Shown here one piece after another: positions 8,773-24,865 of a DNA stretch of 24,865 bases (position 1 is the stretch's first letter; every line of letters begins with the position of its first letter). The notes under the pieces were generated by a model. That model was not told the DNA's origin and ran no database searches. It worked only from the letters and a program-made list of their open reading frames with translations. The DNA comes from Hyphochytrium catenoides (taxonomy: Eukaryota > Sar > Hyphochytriomycetes > Hyphochytriales > Hyphochytriaceae), in NCBI GenBank assembly GCA_900088475.1, contig FLMG01003455.1, forward strand, positions 8,880 to 33,744. Reading direction: 5' to 3'. The translations under genes and the position numbers were made by a program.

Positions 8773-11700
8773 GGCTGCTAGTCGTAGATAGAGTAAGGTC
8801 TAGACCAACTCTCAACCTCAACGTAGGGAAGCCAAAGGGCAATTTACACTGCCATAGCGTTCTTGCTTGTTTACGCTTGCTATGTGAAGGGTAATGCTTG
8901 AGTTACGGGATTCTCCGCTTAGAGTGGTGTGCCAAAGATTCCAGCCAGAGTCCCCAGCATGAACGGCTGAAAGCTTCAGATTGAGAGCCGATGATGGAGC
9001 GTCAGCTTGCTGTTGAGCTCCCGATGACAGAGACTCGCGCTCTGATAAATCGGAAGAGCGGTTCTTGTCTACCCCATGCCTCGTGCACACTCTGTCTTGT
9101 GACGTAAGACCGGAGGAGAGCTTTCTGCCTTAGCACTCAGTCCATCAACAGCTGTCTCTCAATAACTCTGTCTTGATATGTGTTTCATTCAACAAACACC
9201 ATGGGCACAACGTTGTGATATGATGGTACCCACAATCCTACACATCCCCACGGAAAGCGTTCATGAAAACAGAGAAGCCCCAATTGTATTTTTCCTATAG
9301 CCTTACGCCTGAGATGAAATATATTGAATGAGAGATTCAATAATTTCCAGTGGGCTGGGGCACAAGGGCCCACCCACCCGATGTCCTGGCTCTTCCTCCC
9401 TTTTACTTGTACTTGGTTCCTTTTTTCTGTCCCTCTTATTTCTCTAAAATCTATTCAAGAGCCACGTTCTAGGTTTTATTTATTTTTATCGGAATTAAAT
9501 TTACCATAAGAAACAGCCCTTAGTTCCTAGACTTTTCCAGTTCACTTTTCATCGACCCATAAAAAGCTGCAAAATCATAACAAAAAGCTCTACTTGTAGA
9601 AAACGCAGGGCGATAAGCTCTGTTGAAGAATCTGCCTAGAAAGCAATCTGAAGTTTGAAGGCTCAACATCGCCAATCTACTTGGCTTCGTCTGAGGAAGG
9701 AGCGGCACAACCCGTGCGGCGTGGTGCCGAAGAAGGTGAAGGAACTATCATCAGTTTTGCCTGCCATGACGCGGAAGGACGGCGGCATTATAAGTAGCTT
9801 ATCATCCCTCGTTAATAGGCCTTGCCTTTCCGCAAAAGCCAGCTGATAACAAGAGGTATTATCTCTCTTTCTTGTCCTCGTGATGACGGTCTAAGTCACA
9901 ATGGTAAGGTAGATTCCAAGAACCCGGCTTGTGTCCTTTGTCTTTGTGCCTCACTTATCAAAGTAGTACTAGCCTGTAGACGTATTTGAGAAATTGTATG
10001 GGAAGGGTGTGGATACTCATCACTTGTCCACCACGACGATGAGTAGTAGCACCACCATGGGCAACTCTCAGGGCCGTGAGGAACGAAGAAGGCCTCTATA
10101 ACAACCATCATCGCGTCGGTCCACGTCAAGCCTTTCATCATTGTGATGTCGCCACCCACACAGAATAAACCTGAGTTTGGACTCAGTAAAGCTAGGTAGC
10201 CACCAGCCCGGCGAGCTTGCGGGAGTGTTACATCTTATGTTACGTCAGAACAAGTCGCTGAGTCATTGTATGGCGAGCCATCATCATCCTAGGCCCGGGC
10301 AGGTCCTCTACTGAAATCAGTCCACCAATAGGCCCAACACCAAACGATCGACCCTCTGAGTGATGCCGCTATTATGCTCTCTGATGACAACGGAGGCTGT
10401 CATATAAGGGTGTAAGGTCTTTTTACTGCTGCCCATCATCAGCCCACGGAGCAACGGCGGGGCCATCCTAGATGGTGATCATGACAGACAAGTTCTCCTC
10501 GTCGAAGCTGAAGAAGAAGGAGAGGAGAGACATCATCAAGCAGTGTGGCGGACTCTGGAGTGGCTTCATTGCTATTTGCTCCGGAGCAGAGGGTTCTGGA
10601 CCCTAGAAACGGGAGAGTGCCTCGTACCCATAGCTCGAGCGGGAAGAAGAGAGCCTCCTTTAGCATTCACAACAACTCGAGGAGCTCCTGCAGCAATTGC
10701 TATATCTGTGCGTGTGTTAGCGGTCTCCTTACTTTGTGGCTGCTTTCAGCCACAGCGCAGGCTTCCGTTACCTTGATGAGAATTAATCCCAGCAGAGCAG
10801 AGTTCCGGCAGCATTAAGCAACAGCAGGCTGGACTAGGACATGGTAGCTCTGTGTCTCTTTATAACTCTACTCGTTATTGATAGATGCTGGTTACCAGCG
10901 TTTGGACTATCGAGTTGTTGCTTGAGCCATCAGCAGTATCGTGGCGGGGATCGTTCCACTGCTCTTTATCATTCCAGATGGTTGACATGTCGTCGTGAAT
11001 GAAGGGAACCGCTCAGGACATCCTCCCCGCGCCGTTCCACATCCGTCTGCGGTCCCAATCACTAGCTGCGGGTAGTGCCTCTAAGTCCTCTGTTCCACAC
11101 CTGGCCACCATGGCATGACTTCATAGGGTTTTTGCCATGCTTTCGGGCGGCAGCTGTCATGCAAGCTCGTCCAGAGGTTTTTCTCAAGTGTCAAGAATGC
11201 TTACTCCTTGCCAGCTCACATCTCCTAACCTTCGGTCCGCTTAGATTATCGTTATAAATAAAGAGAAGAACTTCCTTCTCAAGGTCGAGGAGTAGGCCCT
11301 GATGCTTCTAAGAAAAATCCTCGATGGACCTTTGGCAGCTACACAGTTTTGAAGGTGTCACCCAAGAGGCAATCCATCCGAGGCACATTCTGTTTAGGCC
11401 TCCCAGACGGTAACCGGAGAGCTAGTAGAGTCATTGTTAGCTCCCCGTCCATGATGTAATAACTACGGCGCTTGGAAGCCAAGCCCTTCCTATCAAGCCC
11501 TATGCGTCCACATCCACCTCTCCTGTGGATATATGAGAGCAACCTGATCCATTGCATTGCATTGAAGGTACAATCTCCAGCTGTAGAAGCTCTCTGGAGA
11601 GACTTGGCCTCTTGAGCTCTTCTTAGACTAATGGGAGTCGCAGCACTAGCGGTGATGCAAAAAAGCAGTAAAGCCTTCAAATGATGAGTCTCTCACAGGC

Positions 11701-11913
11701 CTGCTTTGGAGCCACCACCAGTTGTAGAGACCTGACCTCCAACTACCGGCTGGTTATTTCGCCACGCCAAGGACACGCAGAGCTATCTGGAAGATCCCTC
11801 AAGAGAGCTAACAAGAAGTCCGGTGCTTCTATTACATGACTTTCTCGTTGAAGCACTATCACGTCCTAGCGTCCGTCCGCGGCTATAAAACATCGTCGAT
11901 AGCATGCGGGGCC
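8773..11913. other. Gene-poor intergenic region between GPCR–PIPK and PPR genes
   Basis: No gene is supported in these 3.1 kb. Composition is more ordinary than elsewhere, with an AT-richer patch at about 9400–9510. The best open frame is 11339–11680 on − (113 residues, starting MKALLLFCITASAAT, which resembles a signal peptide), but it matches no family I know. A block at about 10661–10800 resembles DNA at 16636–16738 and may be an old dispersed repeat. The 5' end holds the GPCR–PIPK promoter and the 3' end the PPR terminator region; no clear motifs were seen. Confidence 0.6.
10661..10800. repeat. Possible diverged dispersed repeat, copy A
   Basis: It shares collinear blocks with 16636–16738: CTCGAG next to GAGCTCCTGC, then CTTACTTTGTGGCT (10728 here, 16686 there), then CCCAGCAGAGCAG (10788 and 16726). 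Spacing differs by indels. The number of copies elsewhere in the genome is unknown. Confidence 0.45.
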
Positions 11914-14232
11914 TTACTTGCGAGAACGACCGCCTTCCTTGAGCAACAGGAGATGTCGAATATTCGGCTCCACTTCTAATGATGGCATCTCTTCACGCAA
12001 AAACACCTCTGCCCTTCTGATTTCTCTAGCTTTGATGTACGCCTTCAGCAACTCAAAGCAGCTGATCTCGTCAGGACCCACGCCAGCCTCAGGCATGCCC
12101 TTGTGCAAGATCTCCTCCATTGCCTGCCAGTTTCCCATAGATCCATAGCCCCGCAAAAGCAGGTTGAAGTGAATATCGCTTGGCTTCAATCCTAACGATG
12201 GCATCTCTTCACGCAAGAACACCTCTGCCTTCTCGAGCTCTCCTGACTTGATGTACGCCTTCAGCAACGCGGAGCAGCTGATCTCATCAGGATCCACGCC
12301 AGCCTCAGGCATACGCTTGTACAGGAGTTCCTCCATTGCATGCCAGTTATCCATAGATCCATAGCCTCCCAGGAGCAGGTTGAAGTGAATATGACTTGGC
12401 TTCACTCCAAGCGATGGAACTTCGTCACAAAGAAATACCTCTGCCTTTTCGAGCTCTCCAGCCTTGATGTACGCCTTCAGCAGCGCAGAGCAACTGATCT
12501 CATCAGGACGCACGCCAACTTCAGACATCTGCTGGTACAGGATCTCTTCCATTGCCTGCCAGTTGCCCATAGATTCATAGCCTCCCAGAAGCAGGTTGAA
12601 GTAAATAAGGAGAGGCTGCACTCCTAACATCGGTATTCCCTCGAGCAGGAACACCTCCCCCCTCTCGAGCTCTCCAGCCTTGATGTACGCCTTCAGCAAC
12701 GCAGAGCAGCTGATCTCGTTAGGATTTAGGCCAACCTCAGGCATGCGCTTGTACAGGATCTCCTCCATTGCCTGCCAGTTGCCCATAGATTCATAGCCTC
12801 CCAGGAGCAGGTTGAAGTGAATATGGCTTGGCTTCACTCCTAGGGACGGAACCTCCTCACAAAGGAACACCTTTGCCCTCTCGAGCTCTCCAGCCTTGAT
12901 GTACGCCTTCAGCAGCGCAGAGCAGCTGATCTTATTAGGATTGACGCCAACTTCAGACATCTGCTGGTACAGGATCTCCTCCATTGCCTGCCAGTTGCCC
13001 ATAGATTCATAGCCTCCCAGAAGCAGGTTGAAGTAAATAGGGAAAGGCTGCACTCCTAACATCGGTATTCCCTCGAGCAGGAACTCCTCCCCCTTCTCGA
13101 GCTCTCCAGCCTTGATGTACGCCTTCAGCAACGCAGAGCAGCTGATCTCATCAGGACGCACGCCCATCTCAGGCATGCGCTGGTACAGGACTTCCTCCAT
13201 CGCCTGCCAGTTGCCCATAGATCCATAGCCTCCCAGGAGGAGGTTGAAGTAGATTTCACTTGGCTTCACTCCTAGGGACGGAACTTTCTCACAAAGAAAC
13301 ACCTCTGCCCCCTTGAACTCTCCAGCCTTGATGTACGCCTTCAGCAGCGCAGAGCAGCTGATCTCATCAGGACGCACGCCAGCCTCAGGCATGCGCTTGT
13401 ACAGGATCTCCTCCACTGCCTGCAAGTTGCCCATAGATCCATGGCCTCCCAGGAGAAGGTTGAAATGAATAACATTTGGCTTCAATCCTAGCGACGGAAA
13501 TTCCTCATGGAAGAACATTTCTGCCCTCTCGAGCTCTCCAGCCTTGATGTACGCCTTCAGTACCTCAGTGCAGCTGATCTCATTGGGTTTCAAGCCAGCC
13601 TCAGGCATGCGCTTGTGCAGGATCTCCTCCACTGCCTGCCAGTTGCCCACAGATCCATAGCCTCCCAGAAGAAGGTTGAAACGAGTGAGAGTTGGCTTCA
13701 CTCCAAGCGACGGAGCTTCCTCACAAAGAAACGCCTCCGCCTTCTCGAGCTCTCCAGCCTTGATGTACGCCTTCAGTACCTTAGAGCAAGTGTGACTATT
13801 CGGCTTCACGCCAGCCTCAGGCATCTGCTGGTACAGCACCCTCTCGACGGCGTCAAGGTTTCTCGCTGCCCCATACTTCGCGATTTGTCGAGTGAAGCTC
13901 GCAACTGGAGGTGGCTCGCTTCCATCGTCCGGCATATCCCTTTCCGTATACAGATGAAGGGGACGAGTCCTCCCTCCCTTCTCCGCGTTATTGGACAGAG
14001 CCTTGCCATAGATTTCTCCCCATTGGCCCAGCCCTTGGCCTGAGCATCGCTCCCTCAGAGAGGTCCATGCCACTTGGCTGGCGAGGGCAGTGTAAGTCCT
14101 CACGCTGATGGCCTTCCTGCAAGGCTGTGATGTTATCATCCTCTTCCAGCTCGCATTGACCCAGCTCAAAGAGTAATTGGCTCGGCATCCAGTTATCACA
14201 CCCGAACGTGCATTCAGAATGGGCGTGACCAT
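11914..14232 (-). CDS. Pentatricopeptide-repeat (PPR) protein, P-type, tandemly amplified
   Basis: Intronless, 772 residues. The frame is open further upstream to a GTG at 14268, but the first ATG is at 14232 (context ACAATGG), so I start there. Residues 1–58 are rich in Arg, Lys and Ser and lack acidic residues, as in a mitochondrial or plastid targeting peptide. A degenerate PPR motif (about 110–147) is followed by eight exact 72-residue units (148–723), then a shortened last unit of 49 residues. Each unit is two 36-residue helical hairpins: one starting SCSALLKAYIKAGELE, the other HFNLLLGGYGSMGNWQAMEE and ending near MPEAGVxPD. That makes about 18 motifs in all. PPR proteins bind single-stranded organelle RNA, one base per motif, and stabilise, process or translate transcripts. 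No PLS motifs, SMR, E or DYW domain is visible, so RNA editing or cleavage activity is not indicated. The RNA target is unknown. Confidence 0.9.
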   Translation of the reverse strand: MVTPILNARSGVITGCRANYSLSWVNASWKRMITSQPCRKAISVRTYTALASQVAWTSLRERCSGQGLGQWGEIYGKALSNNAEKGGRTRPLHLYTERDMPDDGSEPPPVASFTRQIAKYGAARNLDAVERVLYQQMPEAGVKPNSHTCSKVLKAYIKAGELEKAEAFLCEEAPSLGVKPTLTRFNLLLGGYGSVGNWQAVEEILHKRMPEAGLKPNEISCTEVLKAYIKAGELERAEMFFHEEFPSLGLKPNVIHFNLLLGGHGSMGNLQAVEEILYKRMPEAGVRPDEISCSALLKAYIKAGEFKGAEVFLCEKVPSLGVKPSEIYFNLLLGGYGSMGNWQAMEEVLYQRMPEMGVRPDEISCSALLKAYIKAGELEKGEEFLLEGIPMLGVQPFPIYFNLLLGGYESMGNWQAMEEILYQQMSEVGVNPNKISCSALLKAYIKAGELERAKVFLCEEVPSLGVKPSHIHFNLLLGGYESMGNWQAMEEILYKRMPEVGLNPNEISCSALLKAYIKAGELERGEVFLLEGIPMLGVQPLLIYFNLLLGGYESMGNWQAMEEILYQQMSEVGVRPDEISCSALLKAYIKAGELEKAEVFLCDEVPSLGVKPSHIHFNLLLGGYGSMDNWHAMEELLYKRMPEAGVDPDEISCSALLKAYIKSGELEKAEVFLREEMPSLGLKPSDIHFNLLLRGYGSMGNWQAMEEILHKGMPEAGVGPDEISCFELLKAYIKAREIRRAEVFLREEMPSLEVEPNIRHLLLLKEGGRSRK
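12064..13791 (-). repeat. 216-bp tandem repeat array (8 units) within the PPR gene
   Basis: Eight consecutive 216-bp units encode the 72-residue PPR pairs with no length change in any unit. The sequence around GATGTACGCCTTCAG recurs exactly every 216 bp (for example 12034, 12250, 12466). Units 4–5 (13143–12712) and 6–7 (12711–12280) are most alike, pointing to a 432-bp duplication. Confidence 0.95.
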
Positions 14233-14866
14233 TGTGAACGTGAAGCAGCAGCAGACCTTTGCACGCACTCTATAAAAGAGCTTAAAGAATCACAGAGAGA
14301 CCACTCTACCATCACCTATTTCTTCCTAATAAACGGTGATAGTCCCAAGTTCTGCGCACTAGGTCATAGCTACGATCGAGGGCTGACAGACCGTAAACGA
14401 TGGCTCGGGTTTCTGTCCTTCAAACCAGTGCTGACTTGGGTCATTACAACGCTAGACTTGCTGTGCTGAAGGCATCCAGTCATCTGCTCTCGCCGACTGA
14501 TTGCTCTGTAGGAAGTGCTGATGTTCCGGTGACCTGGTAGTGAGGACTTGGCTGTTCATCAGCTTGATGCTTGAGAGGCGCGGAGGCGGACAGCAGCAGC
14601 AATGCATCCTTTGACGGTAGCCGCAGCCTCACAGCCTCACTCACCACCTCCATCTGTGCCAGAGAGGCCGCAAATCAATCAGAAGTGCCTTCAGCTTTCC
14701 TGTGCTACCACTGGGGGAGGCCTGCCCTCTGAATAAGAGGGATTACGGAATCAAGGCCGTATAAGCGGAGATTTATGTAGGATACATACTCTCCTATTCA
14801 GGATCGATCTGATACGCATATGCCCTTCAAACAGCTGCATTCTTCTGGGGTCTTCACGAGGAAGTT

Positions 14867-15127
14867 CAACAGCAACAACAGCAGGAGCAGCAGCAGGAGC
14901 AGCAGCAGCGGCAGCAGCAGCGGCAGCAGCAGGAGCAGCAGCAGCAGCAGCGGCAGCAGCAGCGGCAGCAGCACCAGGAGCAACAGCAGGAGCAGGAGTG
15001 GCAGCAGCAGCAGGAGCAGCAGCAGCAGCAGCAGGAGCAGCAGCAGGAGCAGCAGCAGGAGCAGCAGCAGCGGCAGCAACAGCAGCAGCAGCAGCAGCAG
15101 AAGCAGCAGCGGCAGCAGTAGCAGCAG
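14867..15127. repeat. Imperfect CAG/GAG/CGG trinucleotide array (about 87 triplets)
   Basis: It is dominated by CAG (GCA/AGC) triplets interrupted by GAG, CGG, CAA and one CAC. The + strand frame reading Gln with Glu/Arg is open from 14813 to a TAG at 15119, but follows a TGA at 14810 and has no ATG. Other frames give poly-Ser (+) or poly-Leu and poly-Ala (−). It could be an exon of an unseen gene, but no splice context supports that, so I call it a repeat. Confidence 0.9.
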
Positions 15128-16100
15128 AGCGGGCAAACATTGGCGGCACCGCCGCACCTCTGTTCTAAGTGTCTGCTTCTAGATGAAGTTTGTTCAGAGT
15201 TCAGAGTTAATTGTGCGCATTGAGATCTGATTGTAAGACTGTTTAGCTGTCAGTTCGAAGGTGTTGGTCGTCTCCATGGCCAGCGGTGGTAGAATGCTGC
15301 ACGCTGATGGCCTGGCAACAGTAGCAGCAAAAGCGCAACGGCAGGAAAGATTAAGGAAGGGAGGAAAGAGTACGACGAAGACATCAGAAGAGCCAACAGC
15401 ATAATAGAGAAGAACATGATTTGTCTGTCGTCGCTTTGTGGATGATGCGTCATTTCGGGCTCTCACCTCATCGACTTTGTATGATGTCCTGACTAGGAGC
15501 CCACACAGCCTTCGTCCGCATGTATGAGAACAAGGAAAGAGTGGCAGACACAACTTGTTGGTTGGTCGTTCCTGTGTCTCCGTCTGTCTGTCATTCAACA
15601 TCTGATCTTCGCGTCCGACCTCTCACTAGATAATAGATAGACTTTCTTGAGATCTTCATGCTGGATTCAATGCGTCTTGAGTCCAGACCTCTTTCCATGT
15701 CTCTCTCTTTCTGAACGACAGCCAATGGAACTTACTCCTTTCTTTGAACAACTCCATTCGATGTGGCAGCTCTCTCATCACTTAGCACATCCCTGCCGAA
15801 CGTTTTGTTGTCTTGTTCACCCCGCCCTTCTTCGAACTGGTACGAGGTATAGGGAAGAGACGACGCCTCTCTTCAAGCTCTCTTCTATCGGCCACATGCC
15901 AAGAATGACGAAGAAGGACAGCATTGCTGGCGTTTGACTTTTCTGTGCGTAACCTGCGCACAGGTCTTCACATGTCTAGCCCTGTTAGTGACAATATCAT
16001 AGGGGTCGAAGTCCCTCGTCCGGTAATGAGGACAAGGAACCAACGGAGGTCTCTCGTTGGGGCTTCCCTTGGCCGGTACTGCTGTTGCTCTGGCTCCTTT

Positions 16101-16200
16101 TCCCTTCTCCTGCTCTTGGCTTCTTCATCCCTTCCTATGCCTCCTCGTCCCTTCTCCTTCTCCTGCTCTTGCAACTTCTTCATCCCTTGCTTCTTCCTCT
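16101..16200. repeat. Two-copy tandem duplication, about 53-bp period
   Basis: CTCCTGCTCTTG followed by CTTCTTCATCCCTT occurs at 16107 and again at 16160, with small differences between copies. The surrounding DNA is pyrimidine-rich. Confidence 0.6.
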
Positions 16201-16635
16201 ATCACCGTGCTTCGCTTCCTACTACGCTGCGCCGAAGGGCTAGAAGATCGTCACAAAGTCCTCGAGCGAACGGATTCACTAAATGTTATGTCCTGACAAC
16301 TGAGCCAAATACTTTGGAAGAAGCCCATGAACGTCGTGATGCTCCAGGATGGGAAAGGAGCAATAAATGAAGAGATGGAGGCGATAGGGAGACTTCACGT
16401 GTGGGAGTGATAAGACCCTCCTACAAGCTCGAAGGGCATCGTAGGACCGGGCTCGGTCTTCAAATCCGAGACTGATGAGCGACGTGGCAGCATCGAAGGT
16501 ACAAGCGCTCTATGTCCTGCGTTCACTTCGGAGAAAGGAGTTTATATGGAGCAACCATCTTGTTCAACAATGATGGGGATAAGAGCTAGAAACGTCTTTA
16601 CGGGCTGACAGCAGGACCCTCGGCAGTGGAATCGC

Positions 16636-16738
16636 ATAAAACCTCGAGCTCCTGCTGCCTCTTCGCTCTGCTTTCGCGTTATTGTCTTACTTTGTGGCTA
16701 CCTATACTCCCTTCCTTCTATCGCGCCCAGCAGAGCAG
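16636..16738. repeat. Possible diverged dispersed repeat, copy B
   Basis: This is the counterpart of 10661–10800, with the same three blocks in the same order and orientation. It lies just beyond the 3' end of the kinesin gene. Confidence 0.45.
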
Positions 16739-16789
16739 GACCTGTCAGCGTGATCGAGTTAATCTGCTTTTGCCCTCTCTATATTAGGG

Positions 16790-24049
<7,260 letters not shown>

Positions 24050-24770
24050 GGCTTATATTCAGGAGATTACTCTGGACGAACGCTGCGGGGAGGTTGTCTT
24101 ACTGCTGCAGGCTAAGGACAGATCTAACTTTCATCTCTCTCAAAACAGGGTAACTGATGATTGTGGAGATAAGCCAAAGTCTCTCCTATCCTACGTGCTC
24201 GCTGTCTCTCCCAGCATTCTTAACTGTCTCGTTCCTCCTTCGCTTGCAATTTTGCCTGCGGCAGCTTTTATTGGACGTTGCCTAGCCTGCAGATTGACAC
24301 GGTGCTCTCTTCCGGTCCTGCGGTGTATTCTAAGGGAGCGCTCTCTCCTCTCTGCTCCTCTCGTCTTCTTTCTCTGGTTCTATCTCTCTGTCTCTTCTCT
24401 CCCTCTTGCTTGGCACCCTGGCAATGCAGTAGGTGCGGCTAGATGTGCGTGTCTCGGTTTCCAGCCTTTCCATGTCTATGACAGGCCATTTTCCTTCTGG
24501 TTTCCTTCCACCATTTCTCTCTCTCTTTCTCTCTCTCTTTGTGGGTATGTAGCCGTCTTTCTCTTCCCTCTTTGTCTCTCCCTCTCCTTTAGCTTTCCTG
24601 TTTCCCTACAGCGCTTCTTGTTCCTCTTCGTCTCCTCTCTCTTCTCTATCGCGACTCGCGTTCTCGTACGAAGAGAAGAAGATGGACAGATGGAAGGGTG
24701 AGGACAAGACTGACAAGGAATGGAGACCAAGGAGGGGGTAGCTAAAACAGCCAAGCCTGTCCGTCTTTCT
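24050..24770. other. Upstream region of the kinesin gene
   Basis: It probably holds the kinesin promoter and 5' UTR. The + strand is pyrimidine-rich from about 24330. The + strand open frame 24042–24701 overlaps kinesin exon 1 and becomes a Leu/Ser/Phe run with no family resemblance, so I do not call it a gene. No clear TATA box was found at a useful distance. Confidence 0.5.
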
Positions 24771-24865
24771 TTCTCTTTCTCTTTCTCTTTCTCTTTCTCT
24801 TTCTCTTTCTCTTTCTCTTTCTCTTTCTCTTTCTCTTTCTCCCTCTCCCTCTCTCTCCCTCTCTC
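24771..24865. repeat. (TTCTCT)n hexanucleotide array running into the window end
   Basis: From about 24771 to 24840 the sequence is a near-perfect TTCTCT-type hexamer repeat (about 11–12 copies). It passes into CCCTCT-type repeats and is cut by the end of the window, so its full length is unknown. Confidence 0.9.

Larger units (their letters stand above)
14233..16789. other. Intergenic region between PPR gene and kinesin 3' end
   Basis: No gene is supported. It contains the trinucleotide array at 14867–15127, a short tandem duplication at 16101–16200, a group of small hairpins at 16418–16470 and a possible dispersed repeat at 16636–16738. Open frames at 15194–15601 (−) and 15924–16370 (+) match no family I know and have no supporting features. 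The 5' side would hold the PPR promoter and the 3' side the kinesin 3' UTR. Confidence 0.6.

Noticed and set aside
11339..11680. 113-codon minus-strand open frame beginning like a signal peptide
   Set aside because: No recognised domain and no supporting context. It is the best small-gene candidate in the gap but below my threshold.
13507..14043. 178-codon open frame on the + strand, antisense to the PPR gene (also 12340–12627)
   Set aside because: It repeats with the same 216-bp period as the PPR array and is a shadow of the repeat's codon pattern.
14233..14268. Upstream GTG extension of the PPR frame (12 more codons)
   Set aside because: A GTG start is not expected in a eukaryotic nuclear gene, and an ATG in good context lies at 14232.
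14751..15182. Poly-Ser, poly-Leu and poly-Ala open frames over the CAG array
   Set aside because: A trinucleotide array is open in most frames; none has a convincing start, flanking domain or splice context.
16421..16500. tRNA-Sec-like feature: CTTCAAA loop (UCA anticodon-like) at 16458–16464 between CTCGG and CCGAG, with nearby hairpins TCCTAC/GTAGGA and GACCG/CGGTC
   Set aside because: No T-arm with a TTCRA loop follows, no acceptor stem pairs, and no proper long variable arm or box A/B is visible. Only the anticodon-like arm fits.

Overview
This is nuclear DNA of a eukaryote. Two genes are cut into many exons with GT–AG introns (5 and 15 introns, 166–455 nt each), the starts have eukaryotic ATG contexts, and the protein families are eukaryotic. 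I used intron phase as a check: all 22 exons of the two split genes join without a frame break. A GPCR fused to a phosphatidylinositol-phosphate kinase, a flagellar kinesin-II subunit and a long PPR protein together suggest a flagellate protist. GPCR–PIPK fusions are known from oomycetes and Dictyostelium, so a stramenopile or alveolate relative is my best guess, but the species is not determined.

Layout: 1–2889 is low-complexity leader and intergenic DNA with switching GA- and CT-rich tracts. 2890–4365 (+) is an intronless SLC35B-type nucleotide-sugar transporter. It converges on 8772–4827 (−), a six-exon, 948-residue GPCR–PIPK. 8773–11913 holds no gene I can support. 14232–11914 (−) is an intronless PPR protein made of eight exact-length 72-residue double repeats. 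14233–16789 contains a CAG-type trinucleotide array and no supported gene. 24049–16790 (−) is a complete 16-exon, 964-residue kinesin-2 motor. The window ends in a CT-rich hexanucleotide array.

There is no operon logic here; the genes act separately. The transporter works in ER/Golgi membranes, the GPCR–PIPK would couple an extracellular cue directly to phosphoinositide synthesis, the PPR protein probably binds organelle RNA, and the kinesin drives anterograde transport in flagella. The most interesting object is the GPCR–PIPK, which has an extra N-terminal hydrophobic segment and a Cys-rich insertion in the kinase. Next is the PPR array, with its strict 216-bp period and a recent 432-bp duplication.
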